Shown here: in pieces, positions 8,638 through 14,960 of the stretch
How the letters are laid out: every line of letters begins with the position of its first letter
Position numbering within the stretch: the first letter of the stretch is position 1
From: a bacterium
GTDB taxonomy: Bacteria > Patescibacteriota > Patescibacteriia > UBA2591 > DAOWAM01
DNA: 18,329 nt
Assembly: GCA_030634585.1 (NCBI GenBank)
Contig: DAOWAM010000003.1
Span: 1-18,329, forward strand
Direction of reading: 5' to 3'
Translations under genes and position numbers: made by a program
Notes under the pieces: model-generated
Told to the model about the DNA's origin: nothing
The model's input: only the letters and a program-made list of their open reading frames with translations
Databases searched by the model: none

Positions 8638-8666
8638 TTGTATTTTATTTTCTTTTGTGCTATATT
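8638..8666 (+). promoter_or_regulatory. Promoter of the LysM-CHAP gene
   Basis: TTGTAT (8638-8643), a 17-base spacer and TATATT (8661-8666) form a good sigma70-type promoter. The preferred ATG is at 8676, ten bases after the -10 box, so the transcript would be leaderless or nearly so. There is no Shine-Dalgarno sequence. The -35 overlaps the right-hand TATCCTTG repeat that borders the G+C-rich island. Confidence 0.6.
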
Positions 8667-8675
8667 ATTAACATT

Positions 8676-9926
8676 ATGAAACAAACCATTGTTAACAAAG
8701 AAAAAATTAACTCTCTGTTGATACAAGGTAAAATACAAATAATTAAAGGTTTAAAGAAAATTTATTTTATTTTCCTCCATGGCTGTCATAAAATAAATGT
8801 TTTCTTAATCAATATTTTGCCAAAAATTATCGCCAAGATTTACTTGGTTTATTTGCGTTGTCAAAAAAGATATAAACATTTGTCTTTTTATTTTACTAAA
8901 CGACAAAATAACTTATTCTTTAACCGTCAAACAATTGCCGGAGGAGTTATTTTATTATTAATATTTTTCTGTTTAAGCGAAAGTGCAATCGTTTATAGCG
9001 CCACGGGACAAGGATCTAATCAAGCCGAAAATTTAAGTAAGCAAACCGAAGAAATAGTTGAATCCGGCTTCCCTATAATTCGCCCTCAGGAAAATATTAT
9101 TAAACAGAATATCTCCGAAAGAGATTATTTAGCAATGGTTGATAATTTTTCTCGATTAACAACAAGTTTAGATAATTCAACATTGATCGGTCAAGAATTT
9201 ATTGGTCAATCACTTGCTCCAACTAGAAATGATATAACCGAATATATGGTTAAATCGGGTGATACTGCCGGTGGAATTGTACAACGATTTGGTTTAAAAT
9301 TAAGCACTCTTCTTTGGAATAATACATTAGATTGGCGCGCAACTATTCGTCCAGGACAAAAATTAACCATTTTGCCGACTGACGGAATTTTGCACACAGT
9401 CAAGAGAAATCAAACTATCAATGGCATTGCTAAATTATATAAAGCAAATAGTGAAAAGGTCATTGATTTTAATCATTTAGCAGGTTCATTAATTCAAGCT
9501 GGTGATAAGTTAATTATTCCTGACGGACAAATGCCTTATACCCCCGCTCCTGTTACTAGCAAACCAAAAACAACTTATATGGCAACTTCTGAAATCGGCA
9601 AAAAAAGTCATAAATTCCCTTGGGGACAATGTACTTGGTATGTAGCACAAAAAAGATATGTTCCTTGGCGAGGACATGCCAAAGATTGGTTAACTAATGC
9701 TCGAAGAGCAGGATTTACCATTAGTAATACACCAGCGGTGGGAACAATACTTGTTATAACAGCACCTAATAGTTGGGCGGGTCGACGCTATGGACATGTG
9801 GCTTATGTAGAAGAAGTAACTTCTACCCATATTACTTTTTCTGAAATGAATTATGTTGGTTTAGGAAAACTTAGTTATCGAACTATTAAAATAAACGACT
9901 GGCGAATTGTCGGTTATATTTATTAG
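8676..9926 (+). CDS. Membrane-anchored peptidoglycan hydrolase with two LysM domains and a CHAP domain
   Basis: The ATG start at 8676 gives 416 residues. A TTG 21 bases upstream is rejected because the -10 box would lie inside the gene. Residues 1-85 are strongly basic and aromatic. One membrane segment follows (about 86-108, VILLLIFFCL). Two LysM peptidoglycan-binding domains are at about 189-233 (YMVKSGDTAGGIVQRFGL, PGQKLTILP) and 238-282 (HTVKRNQTINGIAKLY, AGDKLIIPDG). A short linker of P/T/S/K residues leads to a C-terminal CHAP amidase/endopeptidase domain (about 312-416) with the catalytic Cys319 in GQCTWYVA and His374 in YGHVAYVEE; a third polar residue probably lies in FSEMNY. It likely acts outside the membrane in cell-wall remodelling or division. 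It is a single-gene unit with its own promoter and terminator, transcribed against its neighbours. Confidence 0.92.
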   Translation: MKQTIVNKEKINSLLIQGKIQIIKGLKKIYFIFLHGCHKINVFLINILPKIIAKIYLVYLRCQKRYKHLSFYFTKRQNNLFFNRQTIAGGVILLLIFFCLSESAIVYSATGQGSNQAENLSKQTEEIVESGFPIIRPQENIIKQNISERDYLAMVDNFSRLTTSLDNSTLIGQEFIGQSLAPTRNDITEYMVKSGDTAGGIVQRFGLKLSTLLWNNTLDWRATIRPGQKLTILPTDGILHTVKRNQTINGIAKLYKANSEKVIDFNHLAGSLIQAGDKLIIPDGQMPYTPAPVTSKPKTTYMATSEIGKKSHKFPWGQCTWYVAQKRYVPWRGHAKDWLTNARRAGFTISNTPAVGTILVITAPNSWAGRRYGHVAYVEEVTSTHITFSEMNYVGLGKLSYRTIKINDWRIVGYIY

Positions 9927-9937
9927 CATTATCTTTG

Positions 9938-9962
9938 ATTGTCGGTGTTGAACACCGACAAT
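9938..9962 (+). terminator. Perfect short-loop palindrome after the LysM-CHAP gene
   Basis: Arms ATTGTCGGTGTT (9938-9949) and AACACCGACAAT (9951-9962) surround one base, eleven bases beyond the stop codon. There is no U-tract. The right arm and the next bases recur at 10130-10146 by the CNNM-type gene stop. It may protect the mRNA 3' end while the next hairpin terminates transcription. Confidence 0.5.
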
Positions 9963-9979
9963 ATCTATCGGGAATAGCA

Positions 9980-10009
9980 AAAAATTGGTTTGACAAACCA
10001 ATTCTTTTT
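9980..10009. terminator. Bidirectional intrinsic terminator
   Basis: Arms AATTGGTTT (9983-9991) and AAACCAATT (9995-10003) with loop GAC are followed by CTTTTT on the plus strand. On the minus strand the same stem is followed by TTTTTT-like sequence (plus-strand run of A before it). It suits the convergent pair on either side, the LysM-CHAP gene from the left and the CNNM/CorC gene from the right. Confidence 0.8.
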
Positions 10010-10143
10010 ATTCAAATAAAATTAAATCTTGGAATATTTAGTTTCTATTATAAATCGTGAATTCGCCTCGACAATAGAGCGCTTTGTCCGTATCATCGGT
10101 GTTTTATTAGCGATTTGTCAACAGTGTCCAACGCCGACAATAT

Positions 10144-11370
10144 CTAAATTAGTTGCTTGTTAATTTTTACTTTGTTGATTTTCTTTTTAGTTACTTCTTC
10201 AATACTAATTTTGACATTTTTTAAAAATATTCTTTCCCCTTTTTTGGGTATACGACCAATTTTCTCTAAAATTAATGCGCTGATCGTTTCGGTACCTTTA
10301 ATTGGTAGTTCAATATTAAAGAAATCATTGATATCATCAACCTCGGTTTCACCATCAACTAAAATTGTCTCTTTGTCTATCCTTTTAATTAATTTTTCAT
10401 TAATATCAGTTTCATCAATAATCTCACCAACTAATTCTTCTAATAAATCTTCTAATGTTACTAATCCGATTATTTCTCCATACTCATTTACCACAATGGC
10501 AATATGATTATGTTTCAATTGAAACTCCTTAAATAAATCATCAATTACCTTTTGCGCTGGAACAATTAAAGGTAAACTGCTGATTTTATCTAATTTAATA
10601 TTTTTCAATCCTTTAGACAAACAGGTTAAACATCTTTTAGTATAGATAACACCTACAATATTATCTACGCTCTTTTTATAAATAGGGATTCGATTAAAGG
10701 GACACTTAATAATCGCTGTCATTGCTTCTTTCAGAGTAAGTTCAGCATCCAAACAAAACATCTTGATCCGCGGAGTCATTACATCTTCCGCTGTTACATC
10801 ATTAAATTGAAAAATTTTTTCAATCATTTCTTGTTCTTTTTCTTCAATTGTTCCCGCTTCGACCCCCATCGCAGTCATTGTTTTGATTTCTTCTTCACTA
10901 ACTGATCTTCGCAATTTTCCACCTGAAGCTTTAGCAATAAATTCGAAGAAAATAACTAATGGCCAAATTAAATACATAAATATTCTGATTGGTTTAGCTA
11001 GATACAAAGCCATTTTACGTGGTGCTAACGCGGCGGTTGATTTAGGAATAATTTCTGCAAAAACTAGTGTTAAAAAAGTTACTATTCCTAAAGTTATTGC
11101 TGGACCTTTTGATCCAAATAATTTAGTAAAATAAATTGTCGCTAAAACTGAAGCGCCAATATTAGCTAAATTATTACCAATTAATATAGTAACGATTAAT
11201 CGCCTGGGCTTCTTTTTCAATGCAAGAATAATTCTAGCAATTCGTTTTTTACCCTTTTGTTTCAACATCATTCTTGCCGCAACATTACTTAACGAAAAAA
11301 GAGCGGTTTCTGTTCCGGAAAAAAAGGCTGATAATCCAATTAAAATTATAAAGCCAACAATGTATATCAT
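10144..11370 (-). CDS. CNNM/CorC-type membrane protein (DUF21, CBS pair, CorC/HlyC domain)
   Basis: A 408-residue inner-membrane protein of the HlyC/CorC (YfjD, TlyC-like) superfamily. The N-terminal DUF21/CNNM domain (1-150) has hydrophobic segments at about 1-20, 57-82, 88-108 and 128-147, with the signatures FFSGTETALFSLS (16-28), IGNNLANIGAS (64-74) and FAEIIPKSTA (104-113). A CBS pair follows (about 195-315: DVMTPRIKMF, NRIPIYKKSVDNIVGVIYTK, IAIVVNEYGEIIGLVTLEDLLEELVGEI). A C-terminal CorC/HlyC domain is at about 330-400 (ILVDGETEVDDIN, ETISALILEKIGRIPKKGE). Relatives are linked to Mg2+/Co2+ export or resistance, but substrate and direction are disputed, so I give no specific name. It has its own promoter. 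Its TAG stop lies inside a 17-base repeat shared with the far side of the terminator region. Confidence 0.93.
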   Translation of the reverse strand: MIYIVGFIILIGLSAFFSGTETALFSLSNVAARMMLKQKGKKRIARIILALKKKPRRLIVTILIGNNLANIGASVLATIYFTKLFGSKGPAITLGIVTFLTLVFAEIIPKSTAALAPRKMALYLAKPIRIFMYLIWPLVIFFEFIAKASGGKLRRSVSEEEIKTMTAMGVEAGTIEEKEQEMIEKIFQFNDVTAEDVMTPRIKMFCLDAELTLKEAMTAIIKCPFNRIPIYKKSVDNIVGVIYTKRCLTCLSKGLKNIKLDKISSLPLIVPAQKVIDDLFKEFQLKHNHIAIVVNEYGEIIGLVTLEDLLEELVGEIIDETDINEKLIKRIDKETILVDGETEVDDINDFFNIELPIKGTETISALILEKIGRIPKKGERIFLKNVKISIEEVTKKKINKVKINKQLI

Positions 11371-11399
11371 GTATCTTTTAAATTTATTTAATTAATCTT

Positions 11400-11428
11400 A
11401 TTATATCAAATTAAACTACAAATGACAA
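11400..11428 (-). promoter_or_regulatory. Promoter of the CNNM/CorC-type gene
   Basis: The minus strand reads TTGTCA (11428-11423), 17 bases, then TATAAT (11405-11400), five of six and six of six matches to sigma70 consensus at ideal spacing. The start site would be near 11393, giving a leader of roughly 22 bases with no Shine-Dalgarno sequence before the ATG at 11370. It lies just downstream of the rarA terminator, so the gene is independently transcribed. Confidence 0.75.
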
Positions 11429-11439
11429 TGTTTTGATAT

Positions 11440-11472
11440 CCAAAAACTATGGTATCTGAGGACACCATAGTT
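11440..11472 (-). terminator. Intrinsic terminator after rarA
   Basis: In the minus direction, AACTATGGT (11472-11464), a ten-base loop and ACCATAGTT (11453-11445) are followed by TTTG, making a run of five U at the stem base. It starts nine bases after the rarA stop codon. Confidence 0.7.
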
Positions 11473-11481
11473 ACGTTATAA

Positions 11482-12780
11482 TTATTTATTTATGATTTTC
11501 TTCACTTGATAAAAATGTTTGCCTACTAATTGTTTGGGGAGATACTCTTGTTTGACTTTATTTCCAGAAAAATCATGCGGATAAAGGTAATCACGACCAT
11601 ATCCCATTTTTTTCATCAATGGAGTAACCGCGTTGCGTAAATGAATTGGAACGGGTAAATTAAGCGTTGCCTTTACTGTTTCTTGTGCCCGTAATAACCC
11701 CAAATAAGCCGAGTTGTCCTTGGGTGATTTAGCTAAATGAACTACCAATTGTGCTAAGTTAATTCGCGCTTCTGGTAAACCAACTAATTGTACTGCTTGA
11801 GCAACTGCCACTGCTAACAACAATGCTGTTGGATCTGCTAGTCCAATATCTTCCGAAGCAAAAATAACCATTCGTCGGGCAATAAAACGCGCATCTTCAC
11901 CACTATCTAACAAGCGCGCCAACCAGTAAAGTGACGCATCAATATCAGAACCTCGTATTGATTTAATAAAAGCGGAAATAACATGGTAATGTTGATCACC
12001 ACCACGATCATAAGATAAAGCGCGATGTTGCAACGCTTGAGTAATAATCTTTAAATTAATTTGTTTAACGCTCTGTTGATTAGGATTAGTTAAATGTGTG
12101 GCAATTTCCAAAGTATTCAACGCTGTTCGCGCGTCACCATTGGCCATTTGAACTAAAAAATCAAAGGATGCACTATCTAAACTAACTTTTTCTTTACCTA
12201 ATCCTTTTATTTGATTTTGCAAAGCACTTTGTAAAATTCTTTTGATATTGTCTGGCGATAACGGATGAAGAATTAATATTCGCATACGTGACAATAAAGG
12301 GGCGATGATACCAAAAGAAGGATTTTCTGTTGTCGCACCAATCAGAACGATTGTGCCATCTTCCACTACCGGCAAAAAAATGTTTTGTTGTAATTTATTC
12401 AGATGATGTATTTCATCCACAAATAGAATGGTTTTTCGAGAATAAGCTTGCTGTGTTTCTCTGGCTTGTTGAATAATCTTTTTAATTTCTGCTACTCCAC
12501 CATTTACTGCGCTAAATTGAACAAAAATAGCCTTCGTTTTATTGGCCAATAAACGAGCTAATGTAGTTTTGCCACAACCTGGTGGACCCCAAAAAAGTAA
12601 AGAAGGTAATTGATCTTGTTCAATCAATTTATTCAAAATACCATCTTTCCCTAATAAGTGTTCCTGTCCAATAAACTCGGTTAACTTTTGTGGACGAACT
12701 CGATCTGCCAAGGGAATGTCTTTTTTATTTTCGCCGGCAGATTTTGTTGAACAAGAAAATAAATTTGCTTTTTTAATCAT
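11482..12780 (-). CDS. rarA: Replication-associated recombination protein RarA (MgsA family AAA+ ATPase)
   Basis: A 432-residue AAA+ ATPase of the RarA/MgsA/WRNIP1 family, which acts at stalled replication forks with SSB and the recombination machinery. Motifs in order: a DRVRPQKLTEFIGQEHL lead-in (26-42), Walker A GPPGCGKT (65-72), Walker B ILFVDEIHHLN (118-128), sensor 1 GATTENPSF (148-156), a likely arginine finger in LLSRMR, and sensor 2 region NGDARTALN. The C-terminal half has the family tetramerisation region (SYDRGGDQHYHVISAFIKSIRGSDIDASLYWLARLLDSGEDARFIARRM, with PHDF and YLP near the end). Length is normal. The extra N-terminal 20 residues before the family start are poorly conserved in type; M1 is the first in-frame ATG with no Shine-Dalgarno sequence. 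It is 104 bases downstream of the comM-like gene on the same strand. Confidence 0.95.
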   Translation of the reverse strand: MIKKANLFSCSTKSAGENKKDIPLADRVRPQKLTEFIGQEHLLGKDGILNKLIEQDQLPSLLFWGPPGCGKTTLARLLANKTKAIFVQFSAVNGGVAEIKKIIQQARETQQAYSRKTILFVDEIHHLNKLQQNIFLPVVEDGTIVLIGATTENPSFGIIAPLLSRMRILILHPLSPDNIKRILQSALQNQIKGLGKEKVSLDSASFDFLVQMANGDARTALNTLEIATHLTNPNQQSVKQINLKIITQALQHRALSYDRGGDQHYHVISAFIKSIRGSDIDASLYWLARLLDSGEDARFIARRMVIFASEDIGLADPTALLLAVAVAQAVQLVGLPEARINLAQLVVHLAKSPKDNSAYLGLLRAQETVKATLNLPVPIHLRNAVTPLMKKMGYGRDYLYPHDFSGNKVKQEYLPKQLVGKHFYQVKKIINK

Positions 12781-12815
12781 TATGTTTAATAAAAATGGTT
12801 GTTTTAATTAATAAG

Positions 12816-12854
12816 CTAATGATGAACCTCATCAATAAATCTAAGATTCATTAG
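12816..12854 (-). other. Intergenic inverted repeats with two competing pairings
   Basis: CTAATGA (12816-12822) can pair with TCATTAG (12848-12854), while TGATGA (12820-12825) can pair with TCATCA (12829-12834). The two share bases 12820-12822, so they exclude each other. The element lies 30 bases after the comM-like stop and about 36 bases before rarA. It may be a weak terminator or an attenuator; there is no U-tract. Confidence 0.35.
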
Positions 12855-12884
12855 TCTTATTTTATGGCGCATTAGTCGCTATAA

Positions 12885-14423
12885 TTAATAATTCTTTTCT
12901 TGCAAACGTGAACGATATTGAATCGCTTCGGCAATATGTTCTGTCAGGATTTTATCTTGTGAAGATAAATCAGCAATAGTTCTCGCTACTTTTAATATAC
13001 GATAATAAGCGCGGACAGATAATTGCCATTCTTCTACTGCTTTTTTTAATAATCCTACTGATGTTTGTTCGAGCAAACAATATTTTTTAATATCAGCTAC
13101 ATTCATTTCGGTATTACTAAATATTTTTTTATGATGCCGGAAGCGAATTAATTGTTTTTGTCTTGCTTTTTTTACTCGTTGCCTAATTTTGGCTGAAGAT
13201 TCGGCTACTTGTTCATCAATTAATTTATCAAATTTTACACGAGGAATTGTCAGATGAATATCTATCCGATCTAATAATGGTCCTGAGATTTTTCGTCGAT
13301 AACGAATAATTTCTCCTGGCGAACAGGTACAAGTGCGTTCGGGATCGCACAACCAACCACAAGGACAAGGATTTTGAGAAGCAATTAATGTAAACGAAGC
13401 CGGATAAGTAACGGTTTGCTTGGCACGAGAGATAGTAACTTGTCCGTCTTCTAAAGGTTGACGCAAACATTCTAATACACGGCGAGGAAACTCTGGCAAT
13501 TCATCTAAAAATAAAACCCCTCGATGTGCTAAACTAATTTCTCCTGGTCGCGCGTATTGTCCTCCGCCAATTAAGGCAATGTCAGAAATTGTATGATGAG
13601 GATCGCGATAAGGGCGACGATAAATTAAAGATTGTTCAGTTGGTAATAAACCAATCACACTATAAATTTTACTTACTTCTAATATCTCTTCCTCTGTCAT
13701 CGGTGGCAAAATTGAAGGAAAGGCATGTGCTAAAATTGTCTTACCACAACCCGGTGGACCAGTCATTAGCACATTATGTCCTCCAGCAGCAGCAATTTCT
13801 AAAGCGCGTTTGGCATGTTCTTGACCCTTAATAAAAGCCATATCCACCGCAAAATCCATCAGTCGAGGAATGTCTATCCCTTGACTAATAATTGGTTGTA
13901 AGGGTTGACGTCCAGTTAAAGGAGTAATTAATTGTGATAGTGATTTAATTGGATATATTTTTAGCCCCTTCACTAATTTGGCTTCATTTAAATTAGCAAA
14001 CGGTAAATAGATTGCTCTATTCTTTTCCTTTGCCAAAATAGCCATCGGCAAAATTCCTCGTGTCCGACGAAGATCGCCATTCAATGCCAATTCGCCAACA
14101 AAGATACTTTTTTCATCAAAAGAATTAACTGGTAATTGATCTGATGCATGCAAAATACCAACCGCAATTGGAAAATCGTAAATCGCGCCTTCTTTTTTTA
14201 TATCCGCTGGCGCTAAATTAATCACAATTTTTCGACGAGGAGGAAATTTCAGTCCAGAATTAACTATAGCCGCTCTTACTCTTTCTTTAGATTCTTCTAC
14301 TGCTTTATCTGGCAAACCAACAATAGTTAAAGAAGGTAGCCCCCTTTCTTTTACATCAATCTCTACTTCTATCGGATAAGCGTTGAGTCCAAGATTAACA
14401 CAAGAAATAATTTTAGCTAACAT
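12885..14423 (-). CDS. comM: ComM/YifB family Mg-chelatase-like AAA+ ATPase
   Basis: A 512-residue protein of usual length for the YifB/ComM family. Studied ComM is a hexameric helicase that promotes branch migration in natural transformation; in many bacteria the role is unproved. The N-terminal Lon-protease-like (ChlI) domain covers about 1-170 (GLPSLTIVGLPDKAVEESKERVRAAI, NLAPADIKKEGAIYDFPIAVGIL). Next is the AAA+ module with Walker A GPPGCGKT (222-229), the family motif RDPHHTISDIALIGGG (273-288), Walker B LFLDELPEF (304-312), a five-Cys stretch CPCGWLCDPERTCTC (353-367) and GPLLDRIDIH (381-390). The C-terminal helical domain has SVRAYYRILKVARTIADL. No residue in these motifs is missing. 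It has its own promoter, and rarA follows on the same strand, so genome maintenance genes are paired here. Confidence 0.92.
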   Translation of the reverse strand: MLAKIISCVNLGLNAYPIEVEIDVKERGLPSLTIVGLPDKAVEESKERVRAAIVNSGLKFPPRRKIVINLAPADIKKEGAIYDFPIAVGILHASDQLPVNSFDEKSIFVGELALNGDLRRTRGILPMAILAKEKNRAIYLPFANLNEAKLVKGLKIYPIKSLSQLITPLTGRQPLQPIISQGIDIPRLMDFAVDMAFIKGQEHAKRALEIAAAGGHNVLMTGPPGCGKTILAHAFPSILPPMTEEEILEVSKIYSVIGLLPTEQSLIYRRPYRDPHHTISDIALIGGGQYARPGEISLAHRGVLFLDELPEFPRRVLECLRQPLEDGQVTISRAKQTVTYPASFTLIASQNPCPCGWLCDPERTCTCSPGEIIRYRRKISGPLLDRIDIHLTIPRVKFDKLIDEQVAESSAKIRQRVKKARQKQLIRFRHHKKIFSNTEMNVADIKKYCLLEQTSVGLLKKAVEEWQLSVRAYYRILKVARTIADLSSQDKILTEHIAEAIQYRSRLQEKNY

Positions 14424-14446
14424 AAAATTAAATTAATATTATCTCT

Positions 14447-14475
14447 AGTATAATCAATTAAGTTTATTAAATCAA
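14447..14475 (-). promoter_or_regulatory. Promoter of the comM-like gene
   Basis: The minus strand has TTGATT (14475-14470), a 17-base spacer and TATACT (14452-14447). The start site would be near 14440, giving a leader of about 17 bases with no Shine-Dalgarno sequence before ATG 14423. Confidence 0.65.
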
Positions 14476-14529
14476 ACTCTCACGCGCTAAAATTTCCAAT
14501 AAAGTTTAATCCTATCGACAAATTAACCA

Positions 14530-14563
14530 CTAACGAACCACTAGCAAACATCGCGTTCGTTAG
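14530..14563. repeat. Inverted repeat with CTAACGAAC arms
   Basis: CTAACGAAC (14530-14538) and GTTCGTTAG (14555-14563) are perfect complements around a 16-base loop. No gene is transcribed towards an end here on either strand, so terminator function is unlikely. The arms resemble those of the hairpins after tsaC and lspA (CTAACGAC, CTATCGAACC), suggesting a family of genomic palindromes. Confidence 0.5.
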
Positions 14564-14578
14564 AATTATACCGGACTT

Positions 14579-14605
14579 ACCCTGAACCCTACGCGGTTTC
14601 AGGGT
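14579..14605. repeat. Inverted repeat with ACCCTGAA arms
   Basis: ACCCTGAA (14579-14586) and TTCAGGGT (14598-14605) flank an 11-base G+C-rich loop. It abuts the larger inverted repeat that begins at 14604, sharing its outer two bases, so the two structures would compete or stack. Confidence 0.45.
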
Positions 14606-14669
14606 CAACCCTGTTAAATAATTTGCAAAGCAAATTAAAAATCAAAGATTTTTATTTAACAGGGTTGAC
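14604..14669. repeat. 18-bp inverted repeat enclosing two hairpins (cruciform-like)
   Basis: GTCAACCCTGTTAAATAA (14604-14621) and TTATTTAACAGGGTTGAC (14652-14669) are perfect complements. The 30 bases between hold two further hairpins: TTTGC-AAA-GCAAA (14622-14634) and AAAAATC-AAA-GATTTTT (14637-14653, sharing two bases with the outer arm). Together they form a three-way-junction shape. The right arm contains five of the six bases of the TTGACA -35 box that follows. Confidence 0.75.
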
Positions 14670-14693
14670 AAGAATTAAAAGATATACTATTAT
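14665..14693 (+). promoter_or_regulatory. Near-consensus sigma70 promoter of the small plus-strand unit
   Basis: TTGACA (14665-14670), exactly 17 bases, then TATTAT (14688-14693). It is the best promoter in the window: six of six at -35, five of six at -10, ideal spacing. The transcript should start near 14700 and end at the terminator near 14895, about 190-200 bases. Confidence 0.8.
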
Positions 14694-14711
14694 CATAAAT
14701 AATTAAAAAGC

Positions 14712-14720
14712 AAAGGAGGT
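14712..14720 (+). promoter_or_regulatory. Perfect Shine-Dalgarno sequence
   Basis: AAAGGAGGT sits four bases before ATG 14725. It is fully complementary to the usual 16S rRNA 3' end, while the long genes in this window mostly have no such site. It selects the 10-codon leader ORF, not the 31-codon ORF, as the first reading frame. Confidence 0.75.
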
Positions 14721-14724
14721 CTGA

Positions 14725-14757
14725 ATGAAGACTAGAATACCTAGGAGTAGAAAATGA
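14725..14757 (+). CDS. Ten-residue basic leader peptide
   Basis: The frame ATG...TGA encodes MKTRIPRSRK, with five of ten residues K or R. It has the strongest ribosome-binding site in the window, and its TGA overlaps the next start as ATGA, a classic arrangement for translational coupling. Codons AGA, AGG and AGA are close together, which could slow ribosomes if their tRNAs are scarce. I do not recognise the peptide. It could be a leader that controls the downstream ORF, or an incidental ORF in a small RNA. Confidence 0.5.
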   Translation: MKTRIPRSRK

Positions 14758-14849
14758 AAAAAAGGCGTGTTTCAATTAACGAAATGATTATGTCCGTCAT
14801 ACTCATTGCCGTTGGATTCACTTTTGTTATTCTTTTTTTCTCACTCTAA
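14754..14849 (+). CDS. 31-residue single-pass membrane micro-peptide, unknown function
   Basis: It starts MKKRRVSINE (four basic residues at positions 2-5) and continues with one hydrophobic stretch over about 11-31 (ILIAVGFTFVILFF), ending at TAA. This fits a small membrane protein with a cytoplasmic basic N-terminus. AGGAG at 14743-14747, six bases before the ATG and inside the leader ORF, is its own Shine-Dalgarno sequence. Promoter, two ribosome sites and terminator surround it tightly, which supports real expression. No family is recognised. By shape it could be a small regulatory membrane peptide or a type I toxin, but no antisense antitoxin RNA promoter is evident. Confidence 0.6.
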   Translation: MKKRRVSINEMIMSVILIAVGFTFVILFFSL

Positions 14850-14856
14850 TTTGAAC

Positions 14857-14895
14857 GCCCTTGGTTTCATTGAAACCAAGGGCTATTTCTTTCTT
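14857..14895 (+). terminator. Strong intrinsic terminator of the small unit
   Basis: GCCCTTGGTTTCA (14857-14869) and TGAAACCAAGGGC (14871-14883) are perfect 13-base arms around one base, followed by the T-rich run TATTTCTTTCTT. It begins seven bases after the micro-peptide stop codon. Confidence 0.85.
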
Positions 14896-14960
14896 GAAAT
14901 ATTTTTTATTATCTTTTCTACTAACGCGTATTAATAAAGCCAAATTGCCAGATTAAAGTC

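Noticed and set aside
8655..8675. TTG start for the LysM-CHAP gene
   Set aside because: It would place the -10 box TATATT within the coding sequence and has no Shine-Dalgarno sequence; ATG 8676 is better.
10157..11134. Plus-strand frames opposite the CNNM/CorC-type gene (10157-10507, 10883-11134)
   Set aside because: They are antisense shadows of a well-recognised gene with intact DUF21, CBS and CorC motifs.
13228..13831. Frames at 13228-13470 (minus) and 13589-13831 (plus) in the comM-like gene
   Set aside because: They overlap conserved AAA+ motifs in the true frame and show no features of their own.
14725..14849. Type I toxin-antitoxin locus
   Set aside because: The membrane micro-peptide has the size and shape of such toxins, but I see no convincing antisense promoter or RNA opposite it, so I keep only the neutral description.
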